Shown here: one piece after another, positions 50,414 through 59,769 of the stretch | Position numbering within the stretch: the stretch's first letter is position 1 | Layout of the letters: each line of letters opens with the position of its first letter | DNA from: Lachnospiraceae bacterium MD308 | GTDB taxonomy: Bacteria; Bacillota; Clostridia; Lachnospirales; Lachnospiraceae | NCBI GenBank assembly: GCA_010206225.2 | Contig: VIQU02000021.1 | Location: 1 to 64,000 of the forward strand | Direction: 5' to 3' | Length of the DNA stretch: 64,000 nucleotides | Translations under genes and position numbers: made by a program | The notes under the pieces: model-generated | The model's database searches: none | The model's input: only the letters and a program-made list of their open reading frames with translations | Told to the model about the DNA's origin: nothing

Positions 50414-50520
50414 TGCAAAGCCCTCTACACGCAGCCTGCCACTGGCAGCCTGCTTTGCATGCTAAGGCAAAAACCAAGGTCTTATGGGGCTTTCCCGGCG
50501 GTCACCGCCGTTAAATGTGC
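50414..50520 (+). other. Upstream part of the queT leader RNA
   Basis: This holds a long hairpin closing with GCAAAGC and GCTTTGC, with an inner TGCC/GGCA pair and two GCAGCCTG copies, and a compact hairpin CGGCGG-TCA-CCGCCG. It precedes the preQ1 aptamer and belongs to no class I recognise. No short frame with a ribosome site was seen. Confidence 0.5.
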
Positions 50521-50563
50521 CGAGTGTTCGAGACCTTCCACTCGTAAAACAAAACTAAAGGAG
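50521..50563 (+). promoter_or_regulatory. preQ1-I riboswitch overlapping the queT ribosome site
   Basis: CGAGTG (50521-50526) pairs with CACTCG (50539-50544) around a 12-base pyrimidine-containing loop. The A-rich tail AAAACAAAACTAAAGGAG follows. This is the compact preQ1 class I layout. The loop CCTT can pair with AAGG of the Shine-Dalgarno site to make the pseudoknot, so ligand binding should block translation of the queuosine-precursor transporter. Confidence 0.82.
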
Positions 50564-50572
50564 AACAAAATC

Positions 50573-51067
50573 ATGAAAAACAAAAATGCAGCCTTTTTAA
50601 CTCAGGCGGCTATGATTGCCGCTGTCTATGTAGTACTGACACTTCTATTCAGGCCGATCTCTTTCGGAGAGATACAGGTACGTATCGCTGAAGCACTTAC
50701 CATACTTCCGCTGTTTACTCCTGCCGCCGTGCCGGGAGTTTTTGTCGGCTGTTTAATCGCCAACATCATCGGCGGCGGAATTCTGCCGGATATTATCTTC
50801 GGCAGTCTGGCTACACTTATTGGCGCTGTACTTACTTACCGCCTGAAAGACTCGAATCCAATCCTCGGGCCAGTTCCTCCGATCGTGTCCAATACTATTA
50901 TTGTGCCGTTCGTACTGTTCTACGGATACGGCGTGAATCTTCCGATTCCATTTATGATGCTTACCGTTGGTATCGGCGAAGTGCTTTCTTGCGGTGTGCT
51001 GGGACTGATTCTATATTTTTCCTTAAAAAAATATAAGACTATTCTGTTCCGTCCGACGCCGGTATAA
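50573..51067 (+). CDS. queT: Queuosine precursor transporter QueT
   Basis: The 164-residue protein has five to six membrane segments and the QueT signature FGEIQVRIAEALTILPLFTP near residues 30-50. It is the substrate-binding component of an energy-coupling-factor (ECF) importer for preQ1 or queuine, the precursors of queuosine in tRNA anticodons. The start is ATG 50573 behind AAAGGAG. The preQ1 riboswitch in the leader supports the substrate. No ECF ATPase genes lie nearby, so it should share a general ECF module encoded elsewhere. Confidence 0.95.
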   Translation: MKNKNAAFLTQAAMIAAVYVVLTLLFRPISFGEIQVRIAEALTILPLFTPAAVPGVFVGCLIANIIGGGILPDIIFGSLATLIGAVLTYRLKDSNPILGPVPPIVSNTIIVPFVLFYGYGVNLPIPFMMLTVGIGEVLSCGVLGLILYFSLKKYKTILFRPTPV

Positions 51068-51096
51068 ATATCAGATATATTTTTTATATGTATGTT

Positions 51097-51141
51097 AAAA
51101 GAGGCATTCTCATGTTCTATACTGTGAGTTATGCCTCTTTT
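51097..51141. terminator. Terminator after queT, shared by convergent genes
   Basis: AAAAGAGGCAT (51097-51107) pairs perfectly with ATGCCTCTTTT (51131-51141), giving a T-tailed hairpin readable in both directions. It lies between queT and the convergent gene ending at 51166. Confidence 0.9.
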
Positions 51142-51165
51142 CTTATCCATTATATTGCTATATCT

Positions 51166-53616
51166 CTACGCTATATAAGTATGTCCGCTCTTCTCCGTCA
51201 TTCTTTCCAGTTCCTTCTGTGAAGCCGTATGTCTTTCGCCGCTGCTGACATCAATATAGGTAATCCTTGTTTCCGTATAACCCACCAAAATAATTGCAGA
51301 TTTCGCATCTTTCATTGCAATCACGGGTTTGTCCCGATTAATAATATATAAAAGTTCCTCTGGTGTACATCCAGTCAGATCAAGTCCCGTCCTGCCGTTA
51401 AGCTGTTCTATGACATCCAGCGGCATTGTCCCGGCATTAAGCTGCTTTCTCATATTGTCAACCAGTACGCTCTTTCCGCTGATGGTGTACCGCAAATCCC
51501 GATTTCCTCTCTCCCAGATATATTCCTGTTCCGAAGACACTACAACACCATTATAAGTATCAGCCATCTGCACCGCTTCCCCTGCCTTTTCAGTAATCCC
51601 CTTAAGTTCCCCGTATCCATATGCCAGATAATGTTCACTTTTCGGCTCCTCATCAAAAGAGAACTCTCTTGACTTCTCAAACAACGCCTGTTTCGGCGTA
51701 AGTATCTTCGGCTCCTGATTTTCAACACCGTCCCCAAAGACAATGCGCATCTGTCTCTGCTTCAGCGAAGTAGTGTAAGAACTGACAGAAATATTACTTT
51801 CTTCCTGCTCTTCATTATTCGTAATGTATTCTTCTGCCACAGCATTATACACATTTCCTTTTTTGGCCACTCTGTTAAGTGTGATCATATTACCCTCAAA
51901 CTGCGTACTAAGAATATAGACTCCTTCATTTTCATATGTCTTGACAACTTTTCCTTTTCCAGTCCGTATCTCAATCCGATACATCGGGGTAACACTCTCA
52001 CCAGATACAGTGACTCCCGCATCCCCAATTCTGGAAAATCCATACACAAAATCTGAGTCTATAAAACCTAGAGGTGCGATATTCTGACCTGTCTCACACT
52101 CTACCGTTCTCTTTCTTCCGCTGGAAAATGTAATGACTGTCACCTCATTTGCCATGCCATCCCGCTTTCCGCTCTGATAGGCCATCCTCGTGCCATCCTC
52201 AGATATGATATACTGCCCTTCCTTCAGGTCCGATGCCAGCTCGAACATTCTGCCCTTTCCGACCTCAATCTGATACAATACCCCATCCGCCAGCACATAC
52301 ATGGTATCTTGCTCCACACTGTAGCAGATCAGTTTTCCAAACTCCAGAATTGCATGTGCATAGGATTTCTTTGTAGAGATAAAAGCCTTCTCCTCAACAA
52401 AGTTATCTTCTGTATTATAATAATATACCGCAACTCCGACTTCTCCCTCATGCTCGCCACGATTCATATACCCGAATACCGCAAAGGAAAGATTGCCCTT
52501 CTTGTCCATATCAAGAAGCTTTATCTCATGCTGTGCGGTCAGATACCGCTCATCCTCACCCTCTCCGGAAGTAAAACTGAATACAAGGGATAATTGATCC
52601 GTCTCTTTATTATAATTCCACAACTCGTCTGCCTGAACAAATGCCACTTTCGTCCCATCTTTATTCTCCATATTCTGAATGTCCGGATCTGCAATGCCAA
52701 GAAGTATCCCTTTTTCATTCAGTACCCTCTTCGTAACATCAAATATCTGTTCCATCGTCCGGTCATAATCCAGCAAAAGCACCTTTTTATTATCCGCCCG
52801 ATATCTGACACGGAAAAATTCTTTGACCTTATATAAGTCCTCTTCATTTTCTTCACCCTTGCCGCGTATCTGATATTGAAGCTGAACAGAACAGGAGATA
52901 TCATTGATCTCTTTTATCATCCATCTCTCATTACCTTCTATCTGCGGCTCTAAAGCCCCCCATGTTACATGTTCATAATCCGAATGGATGTTCACATGCT
53001 GAAGTGTAGAATTATCGCCCGTCTCATCCGGCTCAATGGCCGTTCCGATACCGACACCCTCCGCTTTTATCAGAGAATTTTCATGAAAATCCTTAATATA
53101 ATTCAGATATTCCAATATATGCTTATCTTTTTCATCTACGATCCTTGTGTAGTAGTAGACAGATTTTCCCTGTGAGAGCTTCAGTATGACCTCCAGCATC
53201 CTCTCCTCGGAGACTACCGACGGATCCTGTAAGCTTACCGCCGTTTCCTCACCCGGATTCTCTACTTCTGACTCGAAAAGCTTTTCCTTTCCGTCCAAAG
53301 AAAATATCTTAAACTGGATACTGCTGATCTCATTATCGTAAGAATCGAGCCTGACATCTATCTGGCCATTTGCCACTGGAGTGATCGTATCTCTTAAAGA
53401 TGCCGCATCCATCTCCTCCACATACCCCGGCACATAATTGATCGAATATCCATTACTGGAAAATGAAATCTGCGGCAGCGTTGCCGTATCCATATCTGCG
53501 GTCATGCTCCCATTATCACGATTTGTATAATAACCAAAGGCTGTTGCCATTATTATAAATATCACAATTAAAAGAGCTGCTTCCTGCAGGTATCTCTTTA
53601 ACTTTCTCTTGTTCAT
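51166..53616 (-). CDS. Large membrane-anchored protein with beta-propeller-like region and degenerate C39-like tail
   Basis: The 816-residue protein has a basic cytoplasmic start, one membrane segment (about 12-30) and a large external part. Residues about 130-700 show repeated beta-strand blocks with motifs like DGTKVAFVQADELW and EDGTRMAYQSGK, similar to propeller blades. The C-terminus reads PVIAMKDAKSAIILVGYTET, then a YIDVSSGE strand, which looks like the second half of a C39/papain-like domain. The catalytic His position (normally HAV before LVGY) is AII and no matching Cys is seen. No family was recognised. It is preceded by the methyltransferase gene with a 10-base gap, so the two form a unit. 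Confidence 0.72.
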   Translation of the reverse strand: MNKRKLKRYLQEAALLIVIFIIMATAFGYYTNRDNGSMTADMDTATLPQISFSSNGYSINYVPGYVEEMDAASLRDTITPVANGQIDVRLDSYDNEISSIQFKIFSLDGKEKLFESEVENPGEETAVSLQDPSVVSEERMLEVILKLSQGKSVYYYTRIVDEKDKHILEYLNYIKDFHENSLIKAEGVGIGTAIEPDETGDNSTLQHVNIHSDYEHVTWGALEPQIEGNERWMIKEINDISCSVQLQYQIRGKGEENEEDLYKVKEFFRVRYRADNKKVLLLDYDRTMEQIFDVTKRVLNEKGILLGIADPDIQNMENKDGTKVAFVQADELWNYNKETDQLSLVFSFTSGEGEDERYLTAQHEIKLLDMDKKGNLSFAVFGYMNRGEHEGEVGVAVYYYNTEDNFVEEKAFISTKKSYAHAILEFGKLICYSVEQDTMYVLADGVLYQIEVGKGRMFELASDLKEGQYIISEDGTRMAYQSGKRDGMANEVTVITFSSGRKRTVECETGQNIAPLGFIDSDFVYGFSRIGDAGVTVSGESVTPMYRIEIRTGKGKVVKTYENEGVYILSTQFEGNMITLNRVAKKGNVYNAVAEEYITNNEEQEESNISVSSYTTSLKQRQMRIVFGDGVENQEPKILTPKQALFEKSREFSFDEEPKSEHYLAYGYGELKGITEKAGEAVQMADTYNGVVVSSEQEYIWERGNRDLRYTISGKSVLVDNMRKQLNAGTMPLDVIEQLNGRTGLDLTGCTPEELLYIINRDKPVIAMKDAKSAIILVGYTETRITYIDVSSGERHTASQKELERMTEKSGHTYIA

Positions 53617-53626
53617 CCTATACCCC

Positions 53627-54802
53627 TTATCTGCCTAACAGTCTGCCAATAGCTGGTGATATGTGAAGGAATTCTTCACAAGCTTTTATACTTTCCTCTG
53701 CGCGCCTTCTTCTCTCAGCATTTTCTGTCTTTACCGCACGGATCATTATATTTTTCGGCGTATGCTCCATATCAATGAATTCCAGCACCTGCACGTGATA
53801 TCCTGCCCTCTCAAGATACTGCGCGCGCAATCCGTCGGTAATAAGCGCCGCCATACGTTCCTTCAAAAGACCGTATTTCATAACCGGTTCAAGCGCCAGA
53901 AGCCGGTTATCCTTACATTGTTCCGCCCCCTGCATCTGTGCATTCAACTCATGCTGACAGCAAGGTACAGACAAAATAACCTTTGCATCCCATCCCACTG
54001 CTTTTTCAAGGGCCAGATCCGTAGCTGTATCGCAGGCATGAAGCGTAACCACCATATCCACCTTCTGTGCGCCAGTATAATCTGCAATATTCCCCTTTAA
54101 AAAGGCAAGCTTCTCATAACCATATCTGAATGCAAGCTCACCACAGCGGCGAATCACCTCTTCCTTCAAATCCAGTCCGATAATACGGACATCATATTTT
54201 TTCAGCTCATGCAAATAATAATACATAGCAAAGGTTAGATAAGACTTGCCGCATCCAAAATCCAGTACCGTAACCTCCCTGTTCTTCGGAAGCTGCGGTG
54301 AAATGTCTTCTATAAACTCTAAAAAACGATTCATCTGTCTGAATTTATCAAATTTAGAATGTACGATTTTTCCTTCCTTCGTCATCACTCCCAGATCTAT
54401 AAGAAACGGTACCGGTTCCCCTTCTTTTAAAACGTAATGTTTTTGACGGTTATGTGAGAAGGCGTCTACAGACCTTGGTGAAACATTCTGCTTCTTTTTT
54501 ATCGTAATCTTCCCTTTTTTACTTACTAGTACAGAATACAGCGCCGTACCGGTCTCCAACTGCATCTGCCGAAAATTCTCCATATATTCCGTCAATCTGC
54601 CCACTGTGCTTTCGGCATTCAGATTTTCATGAAATACCTGATTATTTCGGAACATTTCTATCTGAAACAAAAGCTGCCCTTTTTCCTTTACTGCACGCAC
54701 CTTCACCTTTATGGCTCCTGCTTTATCCTTCGGGTTGCTCAGAACCGCTAGTAAAAACTCTTCATTCAAATTATCCTGTAATACTTTTGTTAATTCATCC
54801 AT
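53627..54802 (-). CDS. SAM-dependent methyltransferase
   Basis: The 391-residue protein has an N-terminal region of about 170 residues with basic strands and a class I methyltransferase domain with VLDFGCGKSYLTFAMYYYLH near 190-209 (motif I), RIIGLDLKEEVI (motif II), and MVVTLHACDTATDLAL near 255 with the Cys-Asp typical of the Methyltransf_32 group. DUF-type relatives may modify RNA or small molecules; the substrate is unknown. It starts at 54802 with no unusual features and is followed by the large membrane-anchored gene. Confidence 0.87.
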   Translation of the reverse strand: MDELTKVLQDNLNEEFLLAVLSNPKDKAGAIKVKVRAVKEKGQLLFQIEMFRNNQVFHENLNAESTVGRLTEYMENFRQMQLETGTALYSVLVSKKGKITIKKKQNVSPRSVDAFSHNRQKHYVLKEGEPVPFLIDLGVMTKEGKIVHSKFDKFRQMNRFLEFIEDISPQLPKNREVTVLDFGCGKSYLTFAMYYYLHELKKYDVRIIGLDLKEEVIRRCGELAFRYGYEKLAFLKGNIADYTGAQKVDMVVTLHACDTATDLALEKAVGWDAKVILSVPCCQHELNAQMQGAEQCKDNRLLALEPVMKYGLLKERMAALITDGLRAQYLERAGYHVQVLEFIDMEHTPKNIMIRAVKTENAERRRRAEESIKACEEFLHISPAIGRLLGR

Positions 54803-54856
54803 AATATTAATATTGTAATGTTTTTTTCCTCAAGGTGCAAGTAACAATAGATACTT

Positions 54857-54886
54857 TTACACAATTTACATAATTAGTGCTATAAT
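54857..54886 (+). promoter_or_regulatory. Promoter of map
   Basis: TTACAC (54857-54862) and TATAAT (54881-54886) are 18 bases apart, 33 bases before the GTG start of map. Confidence 0.6.
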
Positions 54887-54919
54887 AGGCTTATATTCTT
54901 TTGAAAGCAGGTAATAGTC

Positions 54920-55729
54920 GTGGATAAATTAGATATAAAACTATGGACGCTTGCGGCAAGAGGACAGATTGTTCCTGACCGCTCTCTTTTAAAATCCCCG
55001 GCCCAGATCCGGGCAATCAAAAAAAGCGCCGCTCTGAACACCGCAGTGCTCGACCATGTTGCGGAACACATACGGGCCGGCATGAATACCGAAGAAATAG
55101 ACCGGCTTGTTTATGATTTTACAAAAAAACATGGCGGAGTCCCTGCACCGCTTCATTATCAGGGTTTTCCAAAAAGTGTATGTACCTCGATCAACAATGT
55201 GATCTGTCACGGTATTCCTGACAAATATGATTTTTTAGAAGAAGGGGATATTATCAATGTAGATGTCTCAACTATTCTCAATGGATATTATTCCGATGCT
55301 TCCCGCATGTTTATGATCGGCGAACCCTCCCCAGAGGCCAAGCAACTTGTACGTGTATCAAGAGAATGTGTTGAATTAGGTCTTAAAGCCGCAAAGCCAT
55401 GGGGACACCTCGGTGATATTGCCTATGCGATCAATACCCATGCCCAAAGACACGGATACTCTGTTGTCGAAGATATCGGCGGCCACGGAATCGGCCTTGA
55501 ATTTCATGAAGATCCCTTCGTAAGCTATGTTACGCCAAAGGGCAGTGAGATGGTCCTTGTACCGGGCATGATGTTCACGATCGAACCAATGATAAATGAG
55601 GGAAGCCCCGATTTCTTTATAGATGAAGATAACGGCTGGACGGTCTACACAATTGACGACGGATTGTCCGCCCAAACCGAATATATGGTTCTTGTAACTG
55701 ATACCGGAGTTGAAGTATTGTCAAAATGA
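54920..55729 (+). CDS. map: Methionine aminopeptidase, type I, with N-terminal extension
   Basis: The 269-residue protein removes the starter Met from nascent proteins. Metal ligands are seen in INVDVSTILNGYYSDAS (two Asp), GGHGIGLEFHEDP (His), FTIEPMI (Glu) and QTEYMVLV (Glu). The first 40 residues, with PDRSLLKSPAQIRAIKKSAA, extend beyond the E. coli form and may help to bind the ribosome. The start is GTG at 54920, preceded by GCAGG. Unlike the map gene of ribosomal operons, it stands alone here between convergent and divergent units. Confidence 0.95.
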   Translation: MDKLDIKLWTLAARGQIVPDRSLLKSPAQIRAIKKSAALNTAVLDHVAEHIRAGMNTEEIDRLVYDFTKKHGGVPAPLHYQGFPKSVCTSINNVICHGIPDKYDFLEEGDIINVDVSTILNGYYSDASRMFMIGEPSPEAKQLVRVSRECVELGLKAAKPWGHLGDIAYAINTHAQRHGYSVVEDIGGHGIGLEFHEDPFVSYVTPKGSEMVLVPGMMFTIEPMINEGSPDFFIDEDNGWTVYTIDDGLSAQTEYMVLVTDTGVEVLSK

Positions 55730-55758
55730 TCCGTCTGTTTTTATACACTTGCAGATTT

Positions 55759-55801
55759 AAAGTCATGCTTATTCATGCCGCCATGAATCGCATGACTTTC
55801 T
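55759..55801. terminator. Long hairpin between map and the GH13 gene
   Basis: AAAGTCATGC (55759-55768) pairs with GCATGACTTT (55790-55799), with an inner TTCATG/CATGAA stem. It serves as terminator for the convergent genes map and the glycosidase. Confidence 0.8.
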
Positions 55802-55811
55802 GACTCCGTCA

Positions 55812-57851
55812 TCAACTTATACTCTCTACTACCAGCGCTGATTTCGCACCCATATTTACGACTAGTTCTCCGCCGCGTATTAAATATACATCGGGTGATA
55901 CCGTATAGCCTTTCTCATACGAATATATCAGCCTCTGCATCTTGCCTCTCATAGGCACTCCGATTCTCCACACTGGTACGATTACCTCCGCAAAATCACT
56001 GCGGTTATTAATGACCACGACGATCTGTTCGTCCTCCGTAAACCGGCCATAGGCAAGTATATTGTTGTTTCCGCACAAAAGCAGAATCGAACCATTGCGA
56101 AGCGCCTGACTGTTTTTATGGATCGCTATCATATTCCGGTGAAATTCTATCAGTTCCCGATCCTCATATCCCCATGGATAAGTACGTCTGTTATCCGGAT
56201 CTGTAAATCCGCATAAGCCTGCCTCATCGCCATAATAGATGGTAGGCGCTCCTACCCATGTCATCTGCACTGCAACCGCCTCGCGCATAACCGCGGGATT
56301 CACATATTCTTCTGCCGCCCTCGGCCCTTTTTCCGCCACTCTTCCCACAACACGATTCGTTCTTGTCAGGAATCGGGAATGATCATGGTTCGACAATTCA
56401 TTCATCGCCACCTCCAAAGACGGCGTCAGCATCCTTGACATATAATGATTCATGGTACTTTTAAAATATTCCGCATTCCCCAACAGGTCATCGTTGCTCT
56501 CATCACTGTGCTTTTCCATGCCTGTCAAGAACCATGTAAGCGGCTCCATAAACGCATCATAATTCATCACGCTGTCCCACTGATCACCCTGCAGCCAACT
56601 GCTGGGATCCCCGTAGTGTTCCGCTAATATCAGCGCATCCGGATTCGCTTTTTTCACTTCTTTTCGAAACTTACGCCAGAACTTATGATTATAATCACTG
56701 CTATGCCCCAAATCTGCCGCTACATCAAGACGCCATCCATCAGCATTGTAAGGAGGTGAAACCCATTTTCGCCCGACTCTCAAGATATATTCTTCCAGTT
56801 CTTTGGAGCCTTCATAATTAAGCTTCGGCAGCGTATCATGACTCCACCAACCGTCATAACTGCGGTTATACGGCCACTTTCCGTCTTCGTTCTCCCGAAA
56901 ATCAAAATAATTCCGGTACGGACTATCTGAGCTTAAATATGCCCCAGAAGCATAGTCCTCCTGATTCTCGTAAATTTTCTCCCTATCCATCCATTTATTA
57001 AAAGAACCGCAATGATTGAATACCCCGTCAAGAATCACCTTCATCCCTCTTCTGTGCAGTTCTTCCACAAGCTTTATAAAAAGCTCATTGCTCGCTTCCA
57101 GATTCTTAAAGTCGGCAACCCTTTTCTGATATTTTGTCGCATGTGCATTGTCTCTGTCCCCATCGCGAAGTACCTCACCGCCGTCCTCGACGATCACGCC
57201 AAAATGCGGATCAATATAATCATAATCCTGAATATCATACTTATGATTAGAGGGCGATACAAACAGAGGGTTAAAGTAAAGAACCTCCACGCCTAAATCC
57301 TGAAGATAATCAAGCTTATCCATCACTCCCTGAAGGTCGCCGCCGTAAAATTCCCGAACTCCCATCGTCTCAGGATATTTATTCCAGTCAGTCACTTTCT
57401 GGCTGTAATCTCCTATATAAAAATATTCATTTGTTTCTACATCGTTCGACTTATCGCCATTATAAAACCGATCTGTGTAAATTTGATACATAACGGCGCC
57501 TCTCGCCCACTCCGGCGTAGAGAACCCTGGAACAATCTTAAAATCATAAAGACAGGAACGGACATCTGATACACCACACCGATTATAATAACACACTTGA
57601 TCCTTATCTGAAATCTCAAAGCAATAGCAAAACGGTTCATCGCCCAGTTTCCAGTCAATGGAATAATAATCAAACTCTCCCTCTACTGACTCTTTACTTA
57701 CATTATATCTGTCTTCCCCTACAACAAGACAGACACGAACCGCATCTTCTTTTGCGGTCCGGAACCTCAATGTTACTATCTGATTGCAGTCCGGCTCCTG
57801 CGGTGACACGTACCATCTGGAGCCGTCACAAAACAACGCCTGCTTATTCAT
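55812..57851 (-). CDS. GH13 alpha-glycosidase (neopullulanase/cyclomaltodextrinase-like)
   Basis: The 679-residue enzyme has an N-terminal beta domain (1-115) and a GH13 barrel. Conserved regions are DGVFNHCG (region I), GWRLDVAADLG with the nucleophile Asp, LILAEHYGDPSS with the acid Glu, and ELSNHDHSRF (region IV). The N-domain plus KLDYLQDLGVEVLYFNPLF places it near neopullulanase, maltogenic amylase and cyclomaltodextrinase, which cut alpha-1,4 and some alpha-1,6 bonds in maltodextrins. No signal peptide is seen, so it acts on imported oligosaccharides in the cytosol. The start is ATG 57851 with GAGG upstream; the frame is open much farther, into ftsH. It lies 28 bases after the ftsH stop. 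Confidence 0.9.
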   Translation of the reverse strand: MNKQALFCDGSRWYVSPQEPDCNQIVTLRFRTAKEDAVRVCLVVGEDRYNVSKESVEGEFDYYSIDWKLGDEPFCYCFEISDKDQVCYYNRCGVSDVRSCLYDFKIVPGFSTPEWARGAVMYQIYTDRFYNGDKSNDVETNEYFYIGDYSQKVTDWNKYPETMGVREFYGGDLQGVMDKLDYLQDLGVEVLYFNPLFVSPSNHKYDIQDYDYIDPHFGVIVEDGGEVLRDGDRDNAHATKYQKRVADFKNLEASNELFIKLVEELHRRGMKVILDGVFNHCGSFNKWMDREKIYENQEDYASGAYLSSDSPYRNYFDFRENEDGKWPYNRSYDGWWSHDTLPKLNYEGSKELEEYILRVGRKWVSPPYNADGWRLDVAADLGHSSDYNHKFWRKFRKEVKKANPDALILAEHYGDPSSWLQGDQWDSVMNYDAFMEPLTWFLTGMEKHSDESNDDLLGNAEYFKSTMNHYMSRMLTPSLEVAMNELSNHDHSRFLTRTNRVVGRVAEKGPRAAEEYVNPAVMREAVAVQMTWVGAPTIYYGDEAGLCGFTDPDNRRTYPWGYEDRELIEFHRNMIAIHKNSQALRNGSILLLCGNNNILAYGRFTEDEQIVVVINNRSDFAEVIVPVWRIGVPMRGKMQRLIYSYEKGYTVSPDVYLIRGGELVVNMGAKSALVVESIS

Positions 57852-57879
57852 GCTTTTTTTGTCCTCACAGTCCCCTTTA

Positions 57880-59754
57880 TTATACTCGCACCATATCTTC
57901 GGCCTCTTTTGCTTCCCCGGGCCGAAAAAGCGCCTCGAACTCTTCTCGGGAAATCTTCTCTTTCTCCAGGAGGAGGTCCGCGCATGCGTGGAGCACACTG
58001 TCATATTCCTGAATAATCGCTTTCGCCTTCGTATAACATTCATCAATAATACGCTTCACCTCCTGATCAATAACCGTTGCGATACTCTCGCCATACCCTC
58101 TTGACGCATGTGCAAGATCTCGCCCGATAAATACCTCATCATTGTCGTTATCATAATTGACAAGCCCTACCGTCTCAGACATGCCAAACTTTGTCACCAT
58201 AGACTTGGCAATGCCCGTTGCCTGCTTAATATCCTGCGAAGCACCTGTCGTAATATCGTCAAATACCACTTCCTCCGCGACGCGCCCGCCAAGAGACACA
58301 ATAATATCCTGAAGCATCTTTCCTTTCGTATTGAACATCTCATCCTTTTCAGGAAGCGGCATCGTATATCCGCCCGCGCCTCCTGTTGGTATGATGGAGA
58401 CACTATAAACAGGTCCCACGTCCGGCAACACATGGAACAGTATAGCATGACCCGCCTCATGAAAAGCCGTAATCTTCTTTTCCTTATCAGAAATCACCCG
58501 GCTTTTCTTCTCTGCACCGATGCCTACTTTAACAAAAGCTTTTTTTATATCATCCTGCTTTAAAAAAACGCGGTTATCCTTCGCCGCGAGAATTGCCGCT
58601 TCATTCAGCAGATTCTCAAGGTCTGCTCCTGTGAACCCGGCAGTTGTCTGCGCAATCTGCTTCAGATCGATCTCCTCGCTTAAGGGCTTACCCTTAGCAT
58701 GGACAGCCAGTATCTCTTCTCTTCCCTGAACATCCGGTCTGCCTACCATAACCTTTCTGTCAAACCTTCCCGGACGCAGGATAGCCGGATCCAGGATATC
58801 AACCCTGTTAGTCGCTGCCATAACAATGATTCCTTCATTTACACCGAATCCATCCATCTCTACCAAAAGCTGATTGAGCGTCTGCTCTCTCTCGTCGTGT
58901 CCGCCTCCCATACCAGTACCTCTGCGGCGCGCGACCGCATCGATCTCATCTATGAAAATAATACACGGCGCATTCTTCTTTGCCTCCTCGAACAGATCCC
59001 TGACACGGGAAGCGCCGACTCCGACAAACATCTCCACAAAGTCCGAGCCTGATATCGTAAAAAACGGCACGCCCGCCTCGCCTGCCACCGCCTTCGCAAG
59101 CAGCGTTTTACCGGTTCCCGGAGGACCTACAAGCAAGACGCCCTTTGGGATTCTTGCTCCCACTTGAATATATTTCTTCGGAGATTTCAAGAAATCTACA
59201 ATCTCCTCCAGTTCCTCCTTCTCCTCCTTGAGACCTGCTACCTTTGCAAATGTAACATTATTCTCTCCGTCCCTGCTAAGCTTGGCACGGCTCTTTCCAA
59301 AATTCATGGCTTTCGTATTCGCGTTGCCTCCCTGACGGTTCATAAGCGTAAAAATCAGGGCAATACCGCCAATCATGAGAAGCATAGGCACGATTGTGTT
59401 CGCAAACCAACTCTCCTGCGGAACATTCGTTATCGTGTAGTTCTCAATATTCTCATTTTTAAGATACTTCTGAACCTCATTGACATCAGACGTATATAGA
59501 TACTTAACCTCTGTATCCGTCCCGTTCTTACCGCTCCTAAGCTCAATCTCGACACGTCCGGTCGGAACATTCTTATTTTGCGTGATATTGATCGATTTCA
59601 CATTATCGCCTCTTATCACTTTCTCAAATTGCTTCCAATTCAGCTCATTGTCCCTCTGGTCCATCTGATTCGTAAACCACAATGCCCCGAATAAAAATAA
59701 TATGAATATCAGCACGCTCGCGCCGCTGATCCCTCTGGTCCTTCTATCGTTCAA
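57880..59754 (-). CDS. ftsH: ATP-dependent zinc metalloprotease FtsH
   Basis: The 624-residue membrane protease has two N-terminal membrane segments (about 8-27 and 118-137) with an external domain between. The AAA+ module has Walker A GPPGTGKT (210-217), Walker [10 protein letters not shown] (265-273), the pore loop FVEMFVGVG, and the [22 protein letters not shown]. The zinc site is HEAGH (432-436). It degrades misfolded membrane and short-lived regulatory proteins and is needed for sporulation in Bacillus. It follows hpt by 15 bases, the conserved Firmicute order tilS-hpt-ftsH. Confidence 0.97.
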   Translation of the reverse strand: MNDRRTRGISGASVLIFILFLFGALWFTNQMDQRDNELNWKQFEKVIRGDNVKSINITQNKNVPTGRVEIELRSGKNGTDTEVKYLYTSDVNEVQKYLKNENIENYTITNVPQESWFANTIVPMLLMIGGIALIFTLMNRQGGNANTKAMNFGKSRAKLSRDGENNVTFAKVAGLKEEKEELEEIVDFLKSPKKYIQVGARIPKGVLLVGPPGTGKTLLAKAVAGEAGVPFFTISGSDFVEMFVGVGASRVRDLFEEAKKNAPCIIFIDEIDAVARRRGTGMGGGHDEREQTLNQLLVEMDGFGVNEGIIVMAATNRVDILDPAILRPGRFDRKVMVGRPDVQGREEILAVHAKGKPLSEEIDLKQIAQTTAGFTGADLENLLNEAAILAAKDNRVFLKQDDIKKAFVKVGIGAEKKSRVISDKEKKITAFHEAGHAILFHVLPDVGPVYSVSIIPTGGAGGYTMPLPEKDEMFNTKGKMLQDIIVSLGGRVAEEVVFDDITTGASQDIKQATGIAKSMVTKFGMSETVGLVNYDNDNDEVFIGRDLAHASRGYGESIATVIDQEVKRIIDECYTKAKAIIQEYDSVLHACADLLLEKEKISREEFEALFRPGEAKEAEDMVRV

Positions 59755-59769
59755 TTCTCAAGCCTCCTT

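Noticed and set aside
57852-58046. A 65-codon N-terminal extension of the GH13 enzyme
   Set aside because: It overlaps the ftsH coding sequence, is Arg-rich and unlike the family N-domain. ATG 57851 has a ribosome site and gives a normal length.
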